The notes beneath the pieces were generated by a model. The model was not told the DNA's origin and searched no databases. It was given only the letters and a program-made list of their open reading frames with translations. Positions 5,450-6,206 of a DNA stretch of 6,206 bases are shown piece after piece. Source of the stretch: CAYWXV01 sp964462535 (GTDB taxonomy: Bacteria > Bacteroidota > Ignavibacteria > OLB7); the NCBI GenBank assembly GCA_964462535.1, contig CAYWXV010000110.1, forward strand, positions 1 through 6,206. The letters run 5' to 3'. The position numbers were made by a program, and so were the translations under genes. How positions within the stretch are numbered: position 1 is the first letter of the stretch; each line of letters opens with the position of its first letter.

Positions 5450-6076
5450 TTGGCAACTCCCTACCGAATTCACACATCCCGTCTGGTCATTCGATGCTAT
5501 CAACCCGACGACGCGCCACTATTGAAGCAGTCGGTCGACGCGAGCCTGGAGCACCTCCTGCCCTGGATGCCTTGGGCTGACCACGAGCCGCAAACGATAG
5601 AGGAAAAGGTCGACCTGCTGCGACGCTTCCGTGCGCGCTATGACACCGGGGAGGACTTTGTGCTGGCGATCTTCGATCGAGATGAGACCGAACTGCTTGG
5701 GGGCACAGGACTTCATCGGCGGGCAGGGGAGGGGACCCTTGAGATTGGGTACTGGATTGCCGCTGCGCACGAAGGGAAGGGATATGTCACGGAGACCGCG
5801 GCTGCCCTGACCCGTGTGGCGTTTCATTACCACGGTGTTGTTCGCGTGGAGATCCGGTGCGATCCGAAGAACGGCCGGAGCGCCGCGATCCCTGAGCGTC
5901 TCGGCTACACGCTTGAGGGAACATTGCGAAGCAATAGAATCGAACGTGGCATCCCGCGCGACACCATGCTCTGGTCGATGCTTGCCACCGAGTTTGAGAC
6001 GTCAGCCGCCGCGGCTTCTACCACCGATATCGAGGTGTTTGATGTACTGGGGAGGAGACTGCGGGAGAACGTGTGA
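5450..6076 (+). CDS. RimJ/RimL-type GNAT N-acetyltransferase
   Basis: A 208-residue acetyltransferase of the RimJ/RimL-like group. It has the opening TSRLVIRCYQPDDAPLLKQS (9-28), LPWMPWA (37-43), GEDFVLAIFDRDETELLGGT (67-86), the acetyl-CoA region LEIGYWIAAAHEGKGYVTET (97-116), and VEIRCDPKNGRSAAIPERLG (133-152). Related proteins acetylate protein N-termini or small molecules; the substrate here is unknown. The last 20 residues (TTDIEVFDVLGRRL) look like a genuine family tail, so the gene appears complete. The first supported start is TTG at 5450, two codons before the conserved PYRI-type beginning. There is no ATG or Shine-Dalgarno nearby, so this start is less certain than the rest. The stop codon is the first part of a 14-bp tandem repeat. 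It lies 160 bp after the AAC(6')-like gene and is probably separately expressed. Confidence 0.92.
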   Translation: MATPYRIHTSRLVIRCYQPDDAPLLKQSVDASLEHLLPWMPWADHEPQTIEEKVDLLRRFRARYDTGEDFVLAIFDRDETELLGGTGLHRRAGEGTLEIGYWIAAAHEGKGYVTETAAALTRVAFHYHGVVRVEIRCDPKNGRSAAIPERLGYTLEGTLRSNRIERGIPRDTMLWSMLATEFETSAAAASTTDIEVFDVLGRRLRENV

Positions 6077-6106
6077 AATATGAGATATGAAATATGAGAT
6101 ATGAAA
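6075..6106. repeat. 14-bp tandem repeat overlapping the stop codon of the RimJ/RimL-type gene
   Basis: The unit GAAATATGAGATAT occurs twice in perfect tandem (6075-6088 and 6089-6102), followed by a partial GAAA. The first two bases of the array are the last two of the TGA stop codon (6074-6076), so the array starts exactly at the end of the coding region. It is much richer in A/T than its surroundings. Its internal word pair (AATATGA/GATATGA) suggests an older 7-bp unit. Confidence 0.85.
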
Positions 6107-6152
6107 GCCGTGAATGGTGTTGGTTCTAGTTCTCGCAATCGATTATCGTTTG

Positions 6153-6180
6153 CCAACAGCCAACAGCCAACAGCCAACAG
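6153..6180. repeat. Heptanucleotide tandem repeat, four CCAACAG units
   Basis: Four perfect, uninterrupted copies of CCAACAG run from 6153 to 6180. With no spacers between units this is a microsatellite-like array, not CRISPR. It follows a 46-bp non-repetitive segment after the 14-bp array. A tract of 7-bp units can change copy number by slippage, but it lies outside any recognised gene here. Confidence 0.9.
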
Positions 6181-6182
6181 AA

Positions 6183-6206
6183 TTCGACATTGCACCTTCG
6201 ACCTTG
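6183..6206. repeat. Imperfect direct repeat at the window edge
   Basis: TTCGACATTG (6183-6192) and TTCGACCTTG (6197-6206) match at 9 of 10 positions with a 14-bp period. The window ends with the second copy, so this may be the start of another array that continues to the right. Confidence 0.35.

Noticed and set aside
6153..6180. CCAACAG repeats as a CRISPR array
   Set aside because: Seven-base units with no spacers and no cas gene; this is a simple tandem repeat.

Overview
The window is a stretch of bacterial chromosome with a fairly high GC content (judged by eye, not computed). It holds six confident protein genes: one on the minus strand and five on the plus strand. No rRNA, tRNA, CRISPR array, insertion sequence, transposase or phage gene is visible. 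Coding regions show the usual preference for G/C at third codon positions, while several intergenic spaces are filled with short-word repeats and palindromes. Together with a scarcity of recognisable Shine-Dalgarno sequences, this would fit an environmental soil or water bacterium. Gemmatimonadota or a delta-proteobacterial-type lineage are my guesses, but the sequence does not settle the phylum.

Layout. Positions 1-485 contain no gene I can defend. A strong minus-strand Rho-independent terminator lies at 489-529, next to a short-word repeat region (591-680). A LuxR-type regulator (755-1552, minus) is transcribed away from an aldehyde dehydrogenase (about 1728-3230, plus). The dehydrogenase carries the two arginines that mark the 2-amino/2-hydroxymuconic semialdehyde dehydrogenase class. 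A 214-bp spacer bounded by inverted G-rich and C-rich word arrays leads to an ElaA-type acetyltransferase (3445-3906). After a compact palindromic element come a nucleotidyltransferase (3992-4735) and an acetyltransferase strongly resembling the AAC(6')-Ii aminoglycoside acetyltransferase family (4732-5289). These two overlap by ATGA and must be co-transcribed. A further palindromic element (5369-5396) precedes a RimJ/RimL-type acetyltransferase (5450-6076), whose stop codon sits inside a 14-bp tandem repeat. Repeats continue to the window end, including four perfect CCAACAG units.

How the genes may work together. The divergent regulator/dehydrogenase pair suggests local control of an aldehyde-oxidising step, although no other ring-cleavage or kynurenine-pathway gene is in view. 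The nucleotidyltransferase/AAC(6')-like pair is the best candidate for a functional module. Both families modify small amino- or hydroxyl-bearing molecules such as aminoglycosides, and they are translationally coupled here. Three GNAT acetyltransferases of different subfamilies occur within 2.7 kb. The most unusual non-coding feature is the set of unrelated short-word repeats placed exactly at gene ends and starts.
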